Of a DNA stretch of 64,000 nucleotides, positions 24,319 to 36,636 are shown piece by piece. Each line of letters starts with the position of its first letter. Position 1 is the first letter of the stretch. Source of the DNA: Sapria himalayana (taxonomy: Eukaryota > Streptophyta > Magnoliopsida > Malpighiales > Rafflesiaceae); the NCBI GenBank assembly GCA_029783825.1, contig JAREIK010016128.1, positions 1 through 64,000 of the forward strand. The letters run 5' to 3'. The translations under genes were made by a program, and so were the position numbers. Under the pieces are notes generated by a model. The model was not told the DNA's origin. It searched no databases and was given only the letters and a program-made list of their open reading frames with translations.

Positions 24319-25637
24319 TATTTGAAGATTTTAATTGAGCTCTTGTCATGCACTTTGAGTCGTATATTTTATTTTAATATTTTTTCATATTTCTTGATTT
24401 TTTTTGAGAAGCTAAAATTTTGTATTTGTTCATTCTTCCATTCTTCTTTGTATGTTTTACCCAATTGTAAGTTTATGATTTTTAGTTCCTCTATTGCCCA
24501 TTCTATATTACTAATCCACTCTCTCTCCTTTTATATTTCAATATCAACTTTACAGTAATTCTCATTTTTGTTTTCTGGACCTTTTTTATAATTGAATAAA
24601 TACAGCTTCTAGTTGTATGAAACTCAGAACCAAATTCTAAGCTAGAAAACCAACCTTTAGTATCTTCCCTCAGTCTTACATTCTTTTTATGTTTTCTAGT
24701 TCTAATTACAAGTTCTTCAAGATGTCCCCTCACATTTCTGATTTTATTTTTTTCTATTTCATTATTTTCTTAAGTAGGAGACTTCATAAGAGATGGTTAT
24801 ATATCAAATATAAACTTCTATTTTTCTTTTTCATTAGACGATCTTTTTTTTTTGGTATTTTAGAGTATTTTTAGGCATGTTCTCCATCTTCACTTCTTTT
24901 CTAACCCATTGGTCCAAATTTTGTTGTTACTCTTGCTTTTTTATGTTTACTATACATTCTTACATTTTATGCCCTCTTTTTTTGCAAGAGATAGAAACTA
25001 GGAAGCTTTTCGGGAATGATGGATTGTCAGAAACCTATGTCTCCAACCTGTCAAATCCATATCCTCTGCAAAATAGGATTTTGGAGATTAAGCTCAATGC
25101 AAATGTGGGCAACACTTGGTTTCTAAAGATTGGTAGTGCCTACATCCATCAATAGTGGTTTCCCAATGAGATTAGTAATGGAGAATAGGGATGTTTTATT
25201 AATAAAAATGGATAGGCAGTAGAGGGAGAAAAAACATTATAGGAGTAAGGGGATTTTTTCATTTGTATTGAAATTTGTCATCCATTTAAAGGTCCTAATG
25301 GGATAAGATATTTTAGCAATCTTATAACCACAATCAAAGATAATCTTCTTTTATAAACAATTGCACAAGAACATGCATACTATCGATTACTCGCATTTTG
25401 ATCAAAACATTAAGCTCTAGTGGGGAGAAGAACAATCTTATCTCTTCAATATGAGGATGCCCATGAGAGAACTTCCAAATGAGAGTAAAATTGTGTAATT
25501 CAGAGAGTTCCTCAATTTCTTAATGTAAAAGTTAATTGACGAATCACCATTTTTTTCTAAAAATAGCAAATTGGCGAGTGCAATTATTTGATTAAAGTTA
25601 GAAAAAGATTTTTTATGAGCAAGATAATCAATTTCAT
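24311..25637 (-). pseudogene. LINE copy 3 ORF1 (DUF4283/zinc knuckle type, degenerate)
   Basis: Placed by position and by similarity to copies 2, 4 and 7: about 442 codons between the aligned start ATG (25637) and the stop in ATGCATAA (24311). IIPEKLPSF, corresponding to VIPENLSAY just before the zinc knuckle, is readable near 25030-25005. The knuckle cysteines are lost by mutation and frameshift (about 25000-24960). Many stops are present. Confidence 0.65.
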
Positions 25638-25740
25638 CAATTTTCAGCTTAGAATTAGTACCTTCTCACACAAAAATGGCAGTTTCTATTTCTAGATATT
25701 ATGTTCTCTCACTAGTTCTTCAAGAAGCACATTTTTCAAC

Positions 25741-27103
25741 AAGTTCTCTTATCATATTATTTTTATTGTAGTTATTCTTCTTAATCTTCTTTTTCTTCTT
25801 ATATTTTTTATTTTTTTTATTCTTCTTATTCTTCATATACTTTTTATTCTTCGTATTCTTCTAATTCTTCTTATTATATCGATTCTTATTATTCTTCTAA
25901 TTTTTTAACCTTATTATTATTATTATTATTCTTCTTCTTCTTTTTATTCTTTTTATTCAACTTATTCTTATTATTCTTAAAATTTTTCTAATTATTCTTT
26001 TTCTTTTTATTCTTTTTATTCTTTTTATTCTTCTTATTCTTATTATTCTAATTATTCTTCTTATTCGTATTATTCTTCTTATTTTTGTTATTCTTATTAT
26101 TCTTGTTATTCTTGTTATTCTTGTTATTCTAGTTATTCTTATTATATTACTTATTCTACTTATTCAACTTATTCTTATTTTTCTTCATATTCTTCTTATT
26201 ATATAAATTCTTCTTATTCAATTAATTCTTCCTTTTTTTGAAATTCTTCCAATGTTACTTATTCTTATAATTCTTCTTATATTTCATATTCTTCTTATTA
26301 TTATTGTACTTATTATTCTTTTAATTCTTCTAATTCGTTTTTTTATTATACATATTCCTTATATCTTCTTATTATATTTATTCTTCTTAATCTTCTAATT
26401 ATTCTTATTCTTCCTATTTTTCTTTTATTTTTATTCTTATTATTCTTCTTATTCATCATTTTCTTTTTTTTTTCTTTTTCTTCTTTTTATTCTTCTTATT
26501 TTTTTATCATTCTTATTCTTCTTATTCTTGTTATTCTTCTAATTCTATTTATTCTTTTTATTTTCTTATTTTTCTTTTGCTTATTATTCATCTTATTCTT
26601 CTTATTCTATTTATTATTCATATTCTTCTTATAATTTTTATTTTTCTTATTTTAATAATCTTTTTATTCACTTATTCTTTTTATTTGTCTAAATCTTTGT
26701 ATTCTTCTATTTTTTTCTTATTATTCTTTGTCATCTTATTCTACTTTTTATCATATTTTTCTTACTCTTCTAATTATTCATATTATTTTTATAAATCTAA
26801 TTCTTCTTATTATTCTTATTATTCTAGTTATTCTTATTAGTTTTCTAATTCTTCTTATTTTCTTATACTTCTTATTTTTTATATTCTTTTCTCTTATTAT
26901 TATTATTATTATTCATATTTTATTATTCTTATTATTTTTTTATTTTTTTATTGTTATATCGATTCTTCTTTATTTTCATATTTTTATTATTATTCTATTC
27001 TTCATATTCTTCTTATTCTTATTATTCTACATATTATTCTTATTTATCTTATTCTACTTATTATTCTAATTCATCTTATTCTACTTATTATTCTTATTCT
27101 TCA

Positions 27104-27142
<39 letters not shown>

Positions 27143-29448
27143 TCTTATTCATCTTATTCATCTTATTATTCTTATTTTTCATTATTTCTTATTGTTTTAA
27201 TTATTCCTATTTTTATTATTCTTCTTTATCTTCTTATTCTTCTTATTCTTCTTATTATTCTTATTCAACTTAATCTTCTTAATCATTTTATTCTTCTTAT
27301 TCTTTTATTCTTCTTATTCTTTTATTCTACTTATTATTTTTTTCTATTTCATAGTATTATTCTTAATCATCTTATTCTTTTTTTCTTCATATTCTTCTTA
27401 ATCATCTTCTTGTTCTTTTTTATCTTATTCTTCTTATTCTTCGTATTCTTCTTAATCTTTTTAATTTTTTTATTCTTCTTATTCTTCTTAATTTCTTATT
27501 TTTATATTATTCTTTTCTTGTTATTCTTCTTATTATTTTTATTCTTTTTATTCTTCTTATTCTTTTATTTCTTCTAATTCTTTTTTTTCTTATTCTTATT
27601 ATTCAACTTATTCTTAGTATTCTTCTTATTCTACTTATTCTTCTAATTATTATTATTCTTATTATTATTTTTGTTTACTTATTTTTCTTATTTTCTAGTT
27701 TTCTTATTTTTCTTATTTTTTCTTATTTTTCTTATTTTTATTATTCTTTTTATTCATAATATTCTTTTTTATTTCTTCTTATTCTTCTTATATCTTTTTA
27801 TTCTTCTTAATCTTTTATTCCTCTTATTTTTCTTATTCTTCTAATTCTTCGTATTCTTCTTATTCTTATCATTCTTCTTATTCTTCTTATTCTTCTTTTA
27901 CTATTTGTTCTTTTTAATATTTTATTCATATTATTCTTCTTATTCAACTTATTCTTCTTATTCTTTTAATTCATTGTATTTATCATATTCTTCTAAATTT
28001 TCTTATTCTTCTTATTTTTCATATTTTTAAAATTATTCTTATTTTACTTTATATTCATATTGTTTTTATTATTTTTATTCATATTATTTTTCACATTCTT
28101 CTTATTCTATTATTATACTTATTCTTTATATTTTTATATTTCTTCGTATTATTTTTACTCATCTAAGTCTTTTTTTATAAGTATTTTTCTTAAACATCTA
28201 CTTTTTCTTTTTATTCTTATTCTTTTTATTATTCTTAATCTTTTTATTTTTCTTATTCTTCTTATTTTTATTATTTTTATATTATTCTTTTATTTTTATT
28301 CTTATTATTCTTCTATTTCTTCTAATTCTTTTTTTTTTCTTATTCTTAATATTCAACTTATTCATAGTATTCTGCTTATTTTTATTATTTTTCATATTCT
28401 TTTTTTTTCACCTTATTTTTCTTATTTTTGTTATTTTTCTTATTCTTCTTATTCTTTTTATTCTTCTTATTCTTAATATTGTTTTTTTATTTCTTCTTAT
28501 TCTTCGAATTAATTTCTAATTCTTCTTATTCTTCTTATTCTTTTTATTCTTCAAATTCTTCTTATTCTTCATATATCTTCTTATTCATCTTAATCATCTT
28601 ATTCTTGTTATTCTTCGTATTCTTCTTATTTTTCTTATTCTTCTTATTCTTCATATTATTCTAATTCTTCTAATTCTACTTATTCTTCTTTTTCTTTATA
28701 TTCTTCTTATTATTCTTATTCTTCTTATTCTTCTTATTCTTCATATATTTCTTTTTCTTCTTATTCTTTTTATTCTTCTTATCTTCTTATACGTATTATT
28801 ATTATTATTATTCTTTTTCATCTTATTATTCCAATTCTTCTTATTGTTTATTTTATACTTATTCTTCTTATTATTCTTATTATTCTTATTCTTCTAATTC
28901 TTTTTATTCTTCTTATTCTACTTATTCTTCTAATTCTTCTAATTCTTCTAATTATTATTATTATTTTTATTATTATTATTATTATTATTCTCCTTCTTCT
29001 TCTTATTCTTCTTATTTTTCTTATATTTTTAATTCTTTTTATTCTTCTTATTATTTTTTTTATTCTTATTCTTCTTATTCGTTTTATTCTTATTATTCTT
29101 CTTATTCCTTTTTAATCTTCTTAATCTTCATATTATTCTTATTGTTTTTTTTATTCTTATTCTTTTTATTCTTCTTATTTTTCTTATTCTTATTATTCTT
29201 CTAATTCTTCATATTCTTCTTGTTCTTCTAATTCTTCTTATTCTTCTTATTCTTCTTATTCTTCTTATTCTTCACATTCTTCTTGTTCTTCTAATTCTTC
29301 TTATTCTTCTTATTCTTCTTATTCTTCTTATTCTTCACATTCTTCTTGTTCTTCTTATCCGATTATTATACTTATTCTTTTTATTTTTATATTTCTTCGT
29401 ATTATTTTTACTCATCTAAGTCTTTTTTTATAAGTATTTTTCTTAAAC
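25741..29448 (+). repeat. TTATTC/CTTCTTATT array, block 3
   Basis: 3.7 kb between the 5' end of copy 3 and the 3' end of copy 4. It contains (ATT)n runs (27100-27140, 28960-28990) and a 1.25-kb unit that is repeated on the far side of copy 4. No gene is seen. Confidence 0.95.
28091..29335 (+). repeat. Unoccupied paralogue of the copy 4 insertion site (1.25-kb array unit)
   Basis: The unit starts with a distinctive ~100-bp stretch (ACTCATCTAAGTC at 28157, AAACATCTACTTTTTC at 28192-28207). It runs without a break into ATTCTTATTCTTTTTATTATTC. The same stretch recurs at 29336-29465 (ACTCATCTAAGTC at 29410), but there copy 4 follows, and the remainder of the unit resumes at 35752. The rest of the unit (28213-29335) matches 35752-36984 with shared rare words such as TTCAACTTATTCATAGTATT/TCAACATATTCTTAGTATT and CTTATTCCTTTTTAATC. 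Confidence 0.85.
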
Positions 29449-29465
29449 ATCTACTTTTTCTTTTT
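29449..29465. repeat. Left target-site duplication of LINE copy 4
   Basis: ATCTACTTTTTCTTTTT, 17 bp, matches 35735-35751 (ATCTACTTCTTCTTTTT) with one difference, and matches the unoccupied paralogue at 28196-28212 exactly. Confidence 0.85.
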
Positions 29466-29474
29466 CTTTTTTTT

Positions 29475-29570
29475 AGGAAATTTGTTTTATTATAATCAAA
29501 TCCCTCTCTTTTGGCGGAGGAATACCATTTTTACAAACTATACTCTACCCTTTCCCCTTTTACACCCATC
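29475..29570 (-). other. 3'-terminal box of LINE copy 4
   Basis: Reference example of the family box. The minus strand carries GGTATTCCTCCGCCAAAAG, then AGAGGG, an AT-rich stretch and the tail. CCTC and GAGG could pair as a small stem around the CGCCAAAAGA loop; this holds in copies 4 and 6, is partly kept in copy 2 and is lost in copies 7, 9 and 10. Confidence 0.8.
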
Positions 29571-30408
29571 CTTTAATTTACAAACAAAATAAAACATAAT
29601 CAAAATAAGCTTTCAATGCATTTTTGGTATTTGCTATTTATTAAATTTGCTGGAGATTGCTGTTTGCGTGGAGTTATTCCAGTGGTTGTATCATCCTGTC
29701 TTCTATTCTGGATCTTTTCAAGTCTTATATGCTGTCCATTGCAGTTTTAATTCACTAGCCCTAGAAAGCTCATATGTTGTACAGATTAAAGCTCCTTTAT
29801 CCTTTTTACATATACAAGGCATGCAGATCCTTTTTACATACTCAACAGCAAGCTTCAACAATTCTGGTCTTTAGGTATTTCCAGACTTTAAATCTGCCAA
29901 AAATATTTCTTGCCCTCTTGAATAAAGCATTTTGATCGCATGAGTGTCTCATTGCTTTCTCCATTTTTTCCAGCTTCCATACTCAACAGCCTTTCCATAT
30001 TCAACAGCCTTTCCAGCTTCCATACTTAACAGACACAAATCAAACAGAAAACACGCACAAAAACAAACAAACAGTAGTATAAACATCCAACAGCCATCTT
30101 TTTATCACTATGTTATTGCATTCCTCCACCTTGCATCTGTTTAACAAAGAGAAAAACATGAAGAAGAACAACATAGTCCTATTCGTGCAATCCACTTACT
30201 GTTGTTGCTGCTGTTGCCTACCTCCACTTACTGATGTTTATCACTCTATGCACATTCCTTCTTCCAAGTCCATTAGTGCTGTTGCTTTTTTCTTGCTGTA
30301 CCTGGATCTGTTAAACTGCAAAACACACACTAGCACAATACTTATAACCACATATATCTAAACCCTTTAGTCCACCCCACAGGACCATGGTGGATATCCA
30401 GGTTAAGG
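29571..30408 (-). other. 3' UTR of LINE copy 4
   Basis: Non-coding. It has a small direct repeat (CTCAACAGCCTTTCCA / TTCAACAGCCTTTCCA at 29983 and 30000) and the loop-conserved hairpin next to the stop codon. No gene is seen. Confidence 0.7.
30371..30394 (-). other. 3' UTR hairpin of LINE copy 4
   Basis: TCCACC (30371-30376) pairs with GGTGGA (30389-30394) around CCACAGGACCAT. The loop core CACAGGACCA matches CTCAGGACTA in copy 1 and CTCAGGACCA in copy 7. It lies 15-38 nt after the ORF2 stop. Confidence 0.6.
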
Positions 30409-33400
30409 CTATACTTCAATTATTCGAATATATGGATATTCCATCTTATCCATTCTTATTATACCCTTGTATCTATCAGGAATCGAATCCTTTATATATT
30501 TTCCATGTTTATTATTTTTCCCTTCTTTAGCCAGTTTATCAGCTAAAGCATTTGCTTCCCTGTATATATGTTTGATAAAAGCGTTTAACGATATGGCTAG
30601 ATGGCCGATCTCTTCTAATTCATCTTTGTATTTCCATAAAGTCTTTTTTTTATTTATCATATCTACCACAATTTTAGAGTCCGACTGAATGTCTATATTT
30701 CTTAGTCCTCTAGAGAGACAGGCCCTCAAACCATCTCTTAATGCTAAGATTTCTGCATGAAGTGCAGATGAGGCTTTGTAACTCATTGAAAAGGAAAAAA
30801 TGAGGTGACCTCTAGAATTTCTAATCACTCCTCCTCCTCCTGCTAAGCCTATATTTCTATCAAAACTACCATCGGTATTTAAGGAGAGCCTATCTAGTGG
30901 TGGTTTTTCCCACTTAACTCCTATAATTTTTTGTGATCTTTTCTTAGTAACCATTAGATTCCAAAAATTTAAAATATCATTATTTAGAAAATTAGTCTGG
31001 ACTGTTATCGGGCAAGCTTCTGATGTACTTATTAATTCTCTCTTTATAGCTTTCCAGATGTCTTCCACCGACATTCTCTTACCTTCATATCTACTGTTAT
31101 TCCTAGCCTTCCATATACACCAGATAGCAATATGAGGTATATTATTTTTAACCCATTTTTGTAAAGAGTTTCTGGTGTATGCTATATACCATTTTTGAAA
31201 TCTATTTCTAAGAGGGATGCATTCGTGCTTTATACCCATTCCTAATTCTAATCTTCTCCAAATTTCTAAAGCTATCTTTCCTTGTGAAAATAAATGATCT
31301 ATCGATTCATTTTCCTGAAAACAGCATTCACACCTAGAGGGAAGTTGAATACCTTTCTTTTTTATATTTACATCTATTGGAATAATATTAGTGAGAACTT
31401 TCCATGTGTTAGTTTTAATTTTTTGAGAGTTATCATTATTCCAGGTCCATTTAAATAGTGAAAGCTCTTCCTTTCTACTTCTCACTTTATCTTTGATGGT
31501 TTTGATAGAGAATTTTCCATCTACACTCAATGTCCATTTCCAGGCACTTTTAGTGAGCTTAGAATATTTTTCTACTATCTCCCTTTGTTTAAGCATTTGC
31601 ATCCACACTTGTGAAGCTCTACTCTTTTTTATTTCTGTGTTCGTATCCCCATCTTTGCAATATTTGGCCCTTATAAATTCTGCCCATAAACTATTATTTT
31701 CTTTTAGCCTCCACCATCTTTTACATGCTCAAGCTTTAGCGATATCATTCAAATCTATAAAACCTAGCCCTGCTTCCTGTTTTGGAAAACAGAGATCTTT
31801 CCATTTTTTCCAGTGAAGCTTACTTTTACCTTTATATGTCCCCCACAAAAAACAAGCCATTTCTTTTTCAATTCTTTTTTTATCAAGGGCTGGTAATTGA
31901 GTGATCATTAGGTTTTGCATGACTACGCTTTGAAGTACATGTGTGATTAAGGTTATCCTACAGCTCGTAGATAGCATTTCAACTTTCCATCCTGCAATTT
32001 TATTTTTGATCTTTTCGAGTAAGAATTCAAAGTATTTTGACTTAACTTTACCTACATATAAAGGGCATCCCAGATATTAAATCGCTCCTTTTTTTCTACG
32101 AGAAACCTGTTATACTCTGTACTCTATGTCCTAAACTCATAGGAGCTTTTTTAGCTATCATAAAATGACACTTTTTGCTGTTTATTTTTTGACCAGTTTC
32201 TTCCTCCAATTCTCTCAACAAACTCATCAGGTTTTGAAGGGATCTAGCACTACCATTAGTGAAGATTACCACATCATCTGCATATGCAAGACAACTCACC
32301 AGGAGAGTACCTTTCGGTTGGCTGAAGGCACCTATTTCACCTGTGCAAATTTTGTTTTTGAGATTGACAATAAAGAGCTCTAAATAAATATTAAAGAGTG
32401 AGGGAGAAAGAGGGTCACCTTGTCTTAGTCCTCTAAGCGGCTTAATATCTTTTCCTAGCTCCCCATTTACTAGAATTTTAATCCATGAGCTTGATATACA
32501 TCTGTATATCAAGTCTATCCAGGTCTCTGAGAAACCCATCTTTCTCATGGTGAAACACAGGACATTCCATTCTACTTTATCGAAAGCTTTAGATAAGTCT
32601 AATTTTATTAATACATTATGTCCTCTAACTTTTTTACCTATATCTTTAATCATTTCTTTAGCTAAGCAAATATTTTCCATTATAACCCTATTTTTCATGA
32701 AGCCTGATTGCTCTTTTGAAATAATTTTAGGAAGGACAGAAGTTAATCTGTTTTGCAATAATTTAGACAGGATCTTATAAATAGAATTACATAAACTTAT
32801 AGGTCTGAAATCATCTGCCTTTTGTGGATTGTCTGTCTTGGGAATAAGCACCATATATGTGCTACTGCATTTCTTGCCTATTTCTGCTCCATTAAAAATC
32901 CAATAAATGGCATTGAGAAGATCAGATTTTATGATAATCCAGCATTTTTGGTAGAACTCATTGTTCCATCCGTCTGGGCCCGGGGCACTATTTGGGTCCT
33001 GGCTGAAAACAATGATTTTAAGCTCTTCTTCATCTGGGAATTTGATAAGGGTATCATTCTCTTCTCTGGTAATATTACAGTCTATTTTATGTATAAGTTC
33101 AACACCTCTCAAGGATGTATCCCCTATAAATTGATTTTCAAAGTATTCATCAAAATGCTTTTTAATTTCTGTGTTATCATCTATCCAGGCATTATTACTA
33201 TTTTTTATACATTTTATTCTTTGTTTCTGTATTTTTATTTTAGCTGCTCTTTGAAAAAATTTTGTGTTTTTATCTCCTTCTTTTAGCCATTTTATTTTAG
33301 CTTTTTGTTTCCAAAAAATTTCCTCCATGAGGAGTTTTAATTTTAGTTCAGCTTGGGATTTACTAAGTGCTTCTCTACTCTCTTTATCTTGAAATATTTC

Positions 33401-34318
33401 ATGTTCTATCTCTAATTTTTCAGCTTTTTTTTCTGCTTCTATTATATTTTTGTTTATATTACCAAATATATCTCTATTCCATATCTTTAGATGTTTTTTA
33501 AATCTATTTAGTTTCATATTCCAGACTTGTGCCGGATTACCTGAGACTTCCAGAGACCAAGACTCTTTAACCATATTTATGAATGTATGATGCAAGCACC
33601 AAGCATTCTGAAATTTAAAAGGTTTACTCAAAAATTTGGTCTGCTCTAAGGTAATTAACAATGGATTGTGATCCGAGCATGTTCTATTTAAATGTCTCAC
33701 AGCGGTAGATCCATAACTTTCTAACCATTTCACATTGTATAAAACTCTATCTAGTCTTGCCCATATGGTGCCTTTGTTTTTCCTATTATTGTACCTGTAT
33801 ATTGTGGGCCTAAAAAGTTAGCTTCCATCAGACTTGCCTTTGATATAGCCTCATTAAAGTGTGAAATGGCACTAGTGCTGGGGGAATTACCTCCTTTTTT
33901 CTCACTGGCCTTTCTTATTATGTTAAAATCACCTCCTATTATCCATGGTTTGTTCAAACTTGATATTTTGGCCATACTATTCCAAAGCTCCTTTCTACCT
34001 TCTTTAGTATATTTAGCATATACTACCGAGATTACTTCATCTTGGGCATTATCTAGACTAAAATTGATTATTTGATCTGTTTCCTCCAATATATTTATAT
34101 TAAATTTTTTTTCCAGAATACCCAAATTTACTATTATTATTAGAAAATACATTCTCAAAGCCCAGAACTCCTTTGTAATGATCTATTTGAACCTTATTCA
34201 CCATAGGTTCAACAAGCATTATAAGAGAAGAATTATATAATTTTATCATTTTTTTAATTCTTTTTATTGTGGAAGGGTTTGCAATACCCCTAACATTCCA
34301 GTAAAAGAGTTTAATCAT
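30409..34318 (-). pseudogene. LINE copy 4 ORF2: APE endonuclease, reverse transcriptase, RNase H
   Basis: About 1303 codons from ATG 34318-34316 (MIKLFYWNVRG). Endonuclease motifs seen are WNVRG, VEPM, IIGGDFNII and HLNRTCSDH. The RT block 33733-32096 is one 545-codon frame with SAPGPDGWNNEFY, FRPISLCNSIYKIL, LDLSKAFDKVEWN, RGLRQGDPLSPSLF, LAYADDVVIF (YADD at 32273-32284) and the thumb-side ETGQKINSKKCHF. After a frameshift near 32090 and a Trp-to-stop change at about 31727, a 399-codon frame (31608-30409) holds the zinc-binding CECC...DHLF segment and a complete RNase H with D246, E286, D310 and D357 of that frame all present. It ends YKGIIRMDKMEYPYIRI. Damage is about three frameshifts and one stop, so only a few changes separate it from an intact frame. 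Confidence 0.95.
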
Positions 34319-35641
34319 TATGGTTAGTTTTAATCTGAGATCTAGTGATGCACTTTGAATCATATGTTCTATTTAGGTGTTTTTTCCTGTTTCTTGACTT
34401 TTTTATAGCACTAGTATTTTCTGTTTTGTCTTCTTTCCACACCCTTCCTAATTGTATGGCCATAATTTTTATTTCTTCCAAGGCCCATTCCCTGTTGCCC
34501 ATTTTATTCTTAAATCTATGTATATCGATATCATCCTTTGTGGATTTTATGCATTCATTTTCTTCCTCTTCCTTGTGTAAATTTATATTACTTCGCACCT
34601 CTATTTCCTCATCCGAGCTATTAACTTCTTCCACTGCCCATTTCCTACTCTCCTCCCTTCTAATTCTGTTATCAAACCTGCTGCCCCGAAACCTTTTGTT
34701 TATTTCTGCAATTTTCATTATTAAATCATGTCTTTTATTTTTATCCTCTCCCTCTACCTCTTCCTTCTCTTCTATTCTAGGGGGAACATCTTCAGTTAGT
34801 TCCAGGCTAGTTCCCTCATTGTTTAAATTCTGCTCAAGAGCCATGGTGTTTTTTATTCTGTATTGCACTATTTCCTTCCCATTCCCTGTAAAGTCTGTAT
34901 ACTGCCTATCTTCTTCATGCTTTTCTTTGACAATACAGTGATCACAACCATGTCCAAGCTTCTTACAGTATGTGCAATAGTGAGGGAGGAACTCTGGAAT
35001 TACATCTTGCCAGAAACCATCTCCATTCTTAGAGCCTATCCATATTCGCTGAGTTATATGATTCAACAAGTTGACTTCTATGCACAGCCGAGCCACACTC
35101 GGGCGAGAGAGAGTAGCAGTGGCACCATCAAGAAGAAGAGGGGTGCCGACTGCTTGTGCAATGTGGTAGAGAGAAAATTTATCAAACAAGTGAATGGGGA
35201 GCATGGGAAAGAGGAACCATACCGGGGCCAATGGGGATTCCTGCTTGGTTGAGAAGTCGGGTGTCCATCTGAAAGCTCGCATGGGGTAGCCCATGATATA
35301 CCAGACTCCTTTCAACCAGATTCTATGGAAGTCCTCTTCGGTAAAGAGCTACACGAGGATGTGCTTCGCAGCCAGGACTCCTATTTTTATCAGGTATTTG
35401 AGCTTCCAGGAAGCATAGAATGCTATATATCTTTAACGCACAGATGCCCGTGTGATAATTTTCCCACCAGTGTATATTTGTAAGCTTCAGTGAGGGAAGC
35501 CATGTCTGTCGGGGAAAACTCTATCGAGGGTTCCCCATTTTTTTTCCAGAAAACTTCCGAAGAAAATGAAGAATGAAGCGTAGTCTTTATAAAATGTTGA
35601 GAAAATAATTTCCTATTCATTAAGAAATCCGCTTGCTCCAT
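34311..35641 (-). pseudogene. LINE copy 4 ORF1: DUF4283 plus CCHC zinc knuckle
   Basis: It starts MEQADF at 35641, as in copy 2. A first segment (35641-35423) carries YTLVGKLSHG. After a break it resumes at 35315 with GVWYIMGYPMRAFRW, PVWFLFPMLPIHLFDK and SRPSVARLCIEVNLL. The complete zinc knuckle CTYCKKLGHGCDHC (CX2CX4HX4C) lies at 34976-34935. A 160-residue Glu/Lys-rich, probably disordered tail follows. The stop lies within ATGATTAA, overlapping the ORF2 start by 8 nt. A frameshift near 35423 and a stop near 35348 disable it. Expected role from the family is RNA binding in the element ribonucleoprotein. Confidence 0.92.
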
Positions 35642-35700
35642 TTTTGCTTGATTATGTCTACTTCTTCACTGAAAATTGCTGTTTCTCTCTCTAAAAATTG

Positions 35701-35734
35701 TGTTTCTCTCTCTAGAGCTTGAGAGAGCAATTCT
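35701..35734 (-). promoter_or_regulatory. 5'-end motif of LINE copy 4
   Basis: Minus-strand TGCTCTCTCAAGCTCTAGAG at the first bases of the element matches the same place in copy 2. It marks the complete 5' end. A promoter role is inferred from L1 biology only. Confidence 0.5.
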
Positions 35735-36516
35735 ATCTACTTCTTCTTTTTATTCTTATTCTTTTTATTATTCTTAATCTTTTTATTTTTCTTATTCTTC
35801 TTATTTTTATTATTTTTATATAATTCTTTTATTTTTATTCTTATTATTCTTATTATTCTTATTCTTCTATTTCTTCGATTTCTTTTTTTTTCTTATTCTT
35901 ATTAGTCAACATATTCTTAGTATTCTGCTTATTTTTATTATTCTTCATATTCTTTTTTTCACCTTATTTTTCTTATTTTTCTTATTTTTCTTATTTTTCT
36001 TATTTTTCTTATTTTTCTTATTTTTCTTATTTTTATTATTCTTCTTATTCTTCTTATTCTTAATATTCTTTTTTATTTCTTCTTATTCTTTTAATTATTC
36101 TTATTCTTCATATATTTTCTTATTCATCTTAATAATCTTATTCATCTTATTCTTGTTATTCTTTGTATTCTTCTTATTTTTATTATTCTTCTTATTCTTC
36201 TTATTCTTCATATTATTCTAATTCTTCTTATTCTAATTATTCTTCTTTTTCTTCATATTCTTCATATTCTTCTTATCTTTCTTATTCTTCAAATATTTCT
36301 TTTTCTTCTTATTCTTCTTATTCTTCTTATTCTTATTATTCTTATTATTCTTATCTTCTTATACTTATTATTATTATTATTATTATTCTTTTTCTTCTTA
36401 TTATTCCAATTCTTCTTATTTTTTATTTTATACTTATTCTTCTTATTATTCTTATTATTCTTATTCTTCTACTTCTTTTTATTCTTCTTATTCTACTTAT
36501 TCTTCTAATTCTTCTA

Positions 36517-36550
<34 letters not shown>

Positions 36551-36592
36551 TTCTTCATCTTTTTCTTCTTATTTTTCTTATTCTACTAATCC

Positions 36593-36636
<44 letters not shown>

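Larger units (their letters stand above)
19231..25740 (-). mobile_element. LINE copy 3, near full-length, strongly decayed
   Basis: About 6.5 kb on the minus strand between two array blocks. It has 5' UTR, ORF1 (25637-24311), ORF2 (24318-20434), 3' UTR with tandem repeats and a degenerate 3'-terminal box at 19235-19300. It is more AT-rich and more mutated than copies 2 and 4. No target-site duplication can be picked out with confidence. Confidence 0.88.
29466..35734 (-). mobile_element. LINE copy 4, full-length, best preserved
   Basis: 6269 bp on the minus strand, bounded by a 17-bp target-site duplication with one mismatch. It holds a 5' UTR of 93 bp, ORF1 (35641-34311), ORF2 (34318-30409), a 3' UTR, the 3'-terminal box and a short A-rich tail (eight A then GAAAAAG). 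Both ends and the target are defined by the empty paralogue at 28091-29335. The implied first nick on the plus strand is TTTTT^ATTC. The longest continuous LINE reading frames of the window are here. Confidence 0.95.

Noticed and set aside
25741..29465. Telomeric or interstitial telomere repeat
   Set aside because: The plant telomere unit TTTAGGG does not occur as a repeat; the unit here is TTATTC/CTTCTTATT.
33000..33286. Plus-strand open frames antisense to ORF2 (also near 22992-23609 and 34345-34941)
   Set aside because: They are antisense shadows of the LINE ORFs. The minus strand carries the RT, linker and ORF1 protein motifs across the same bases.
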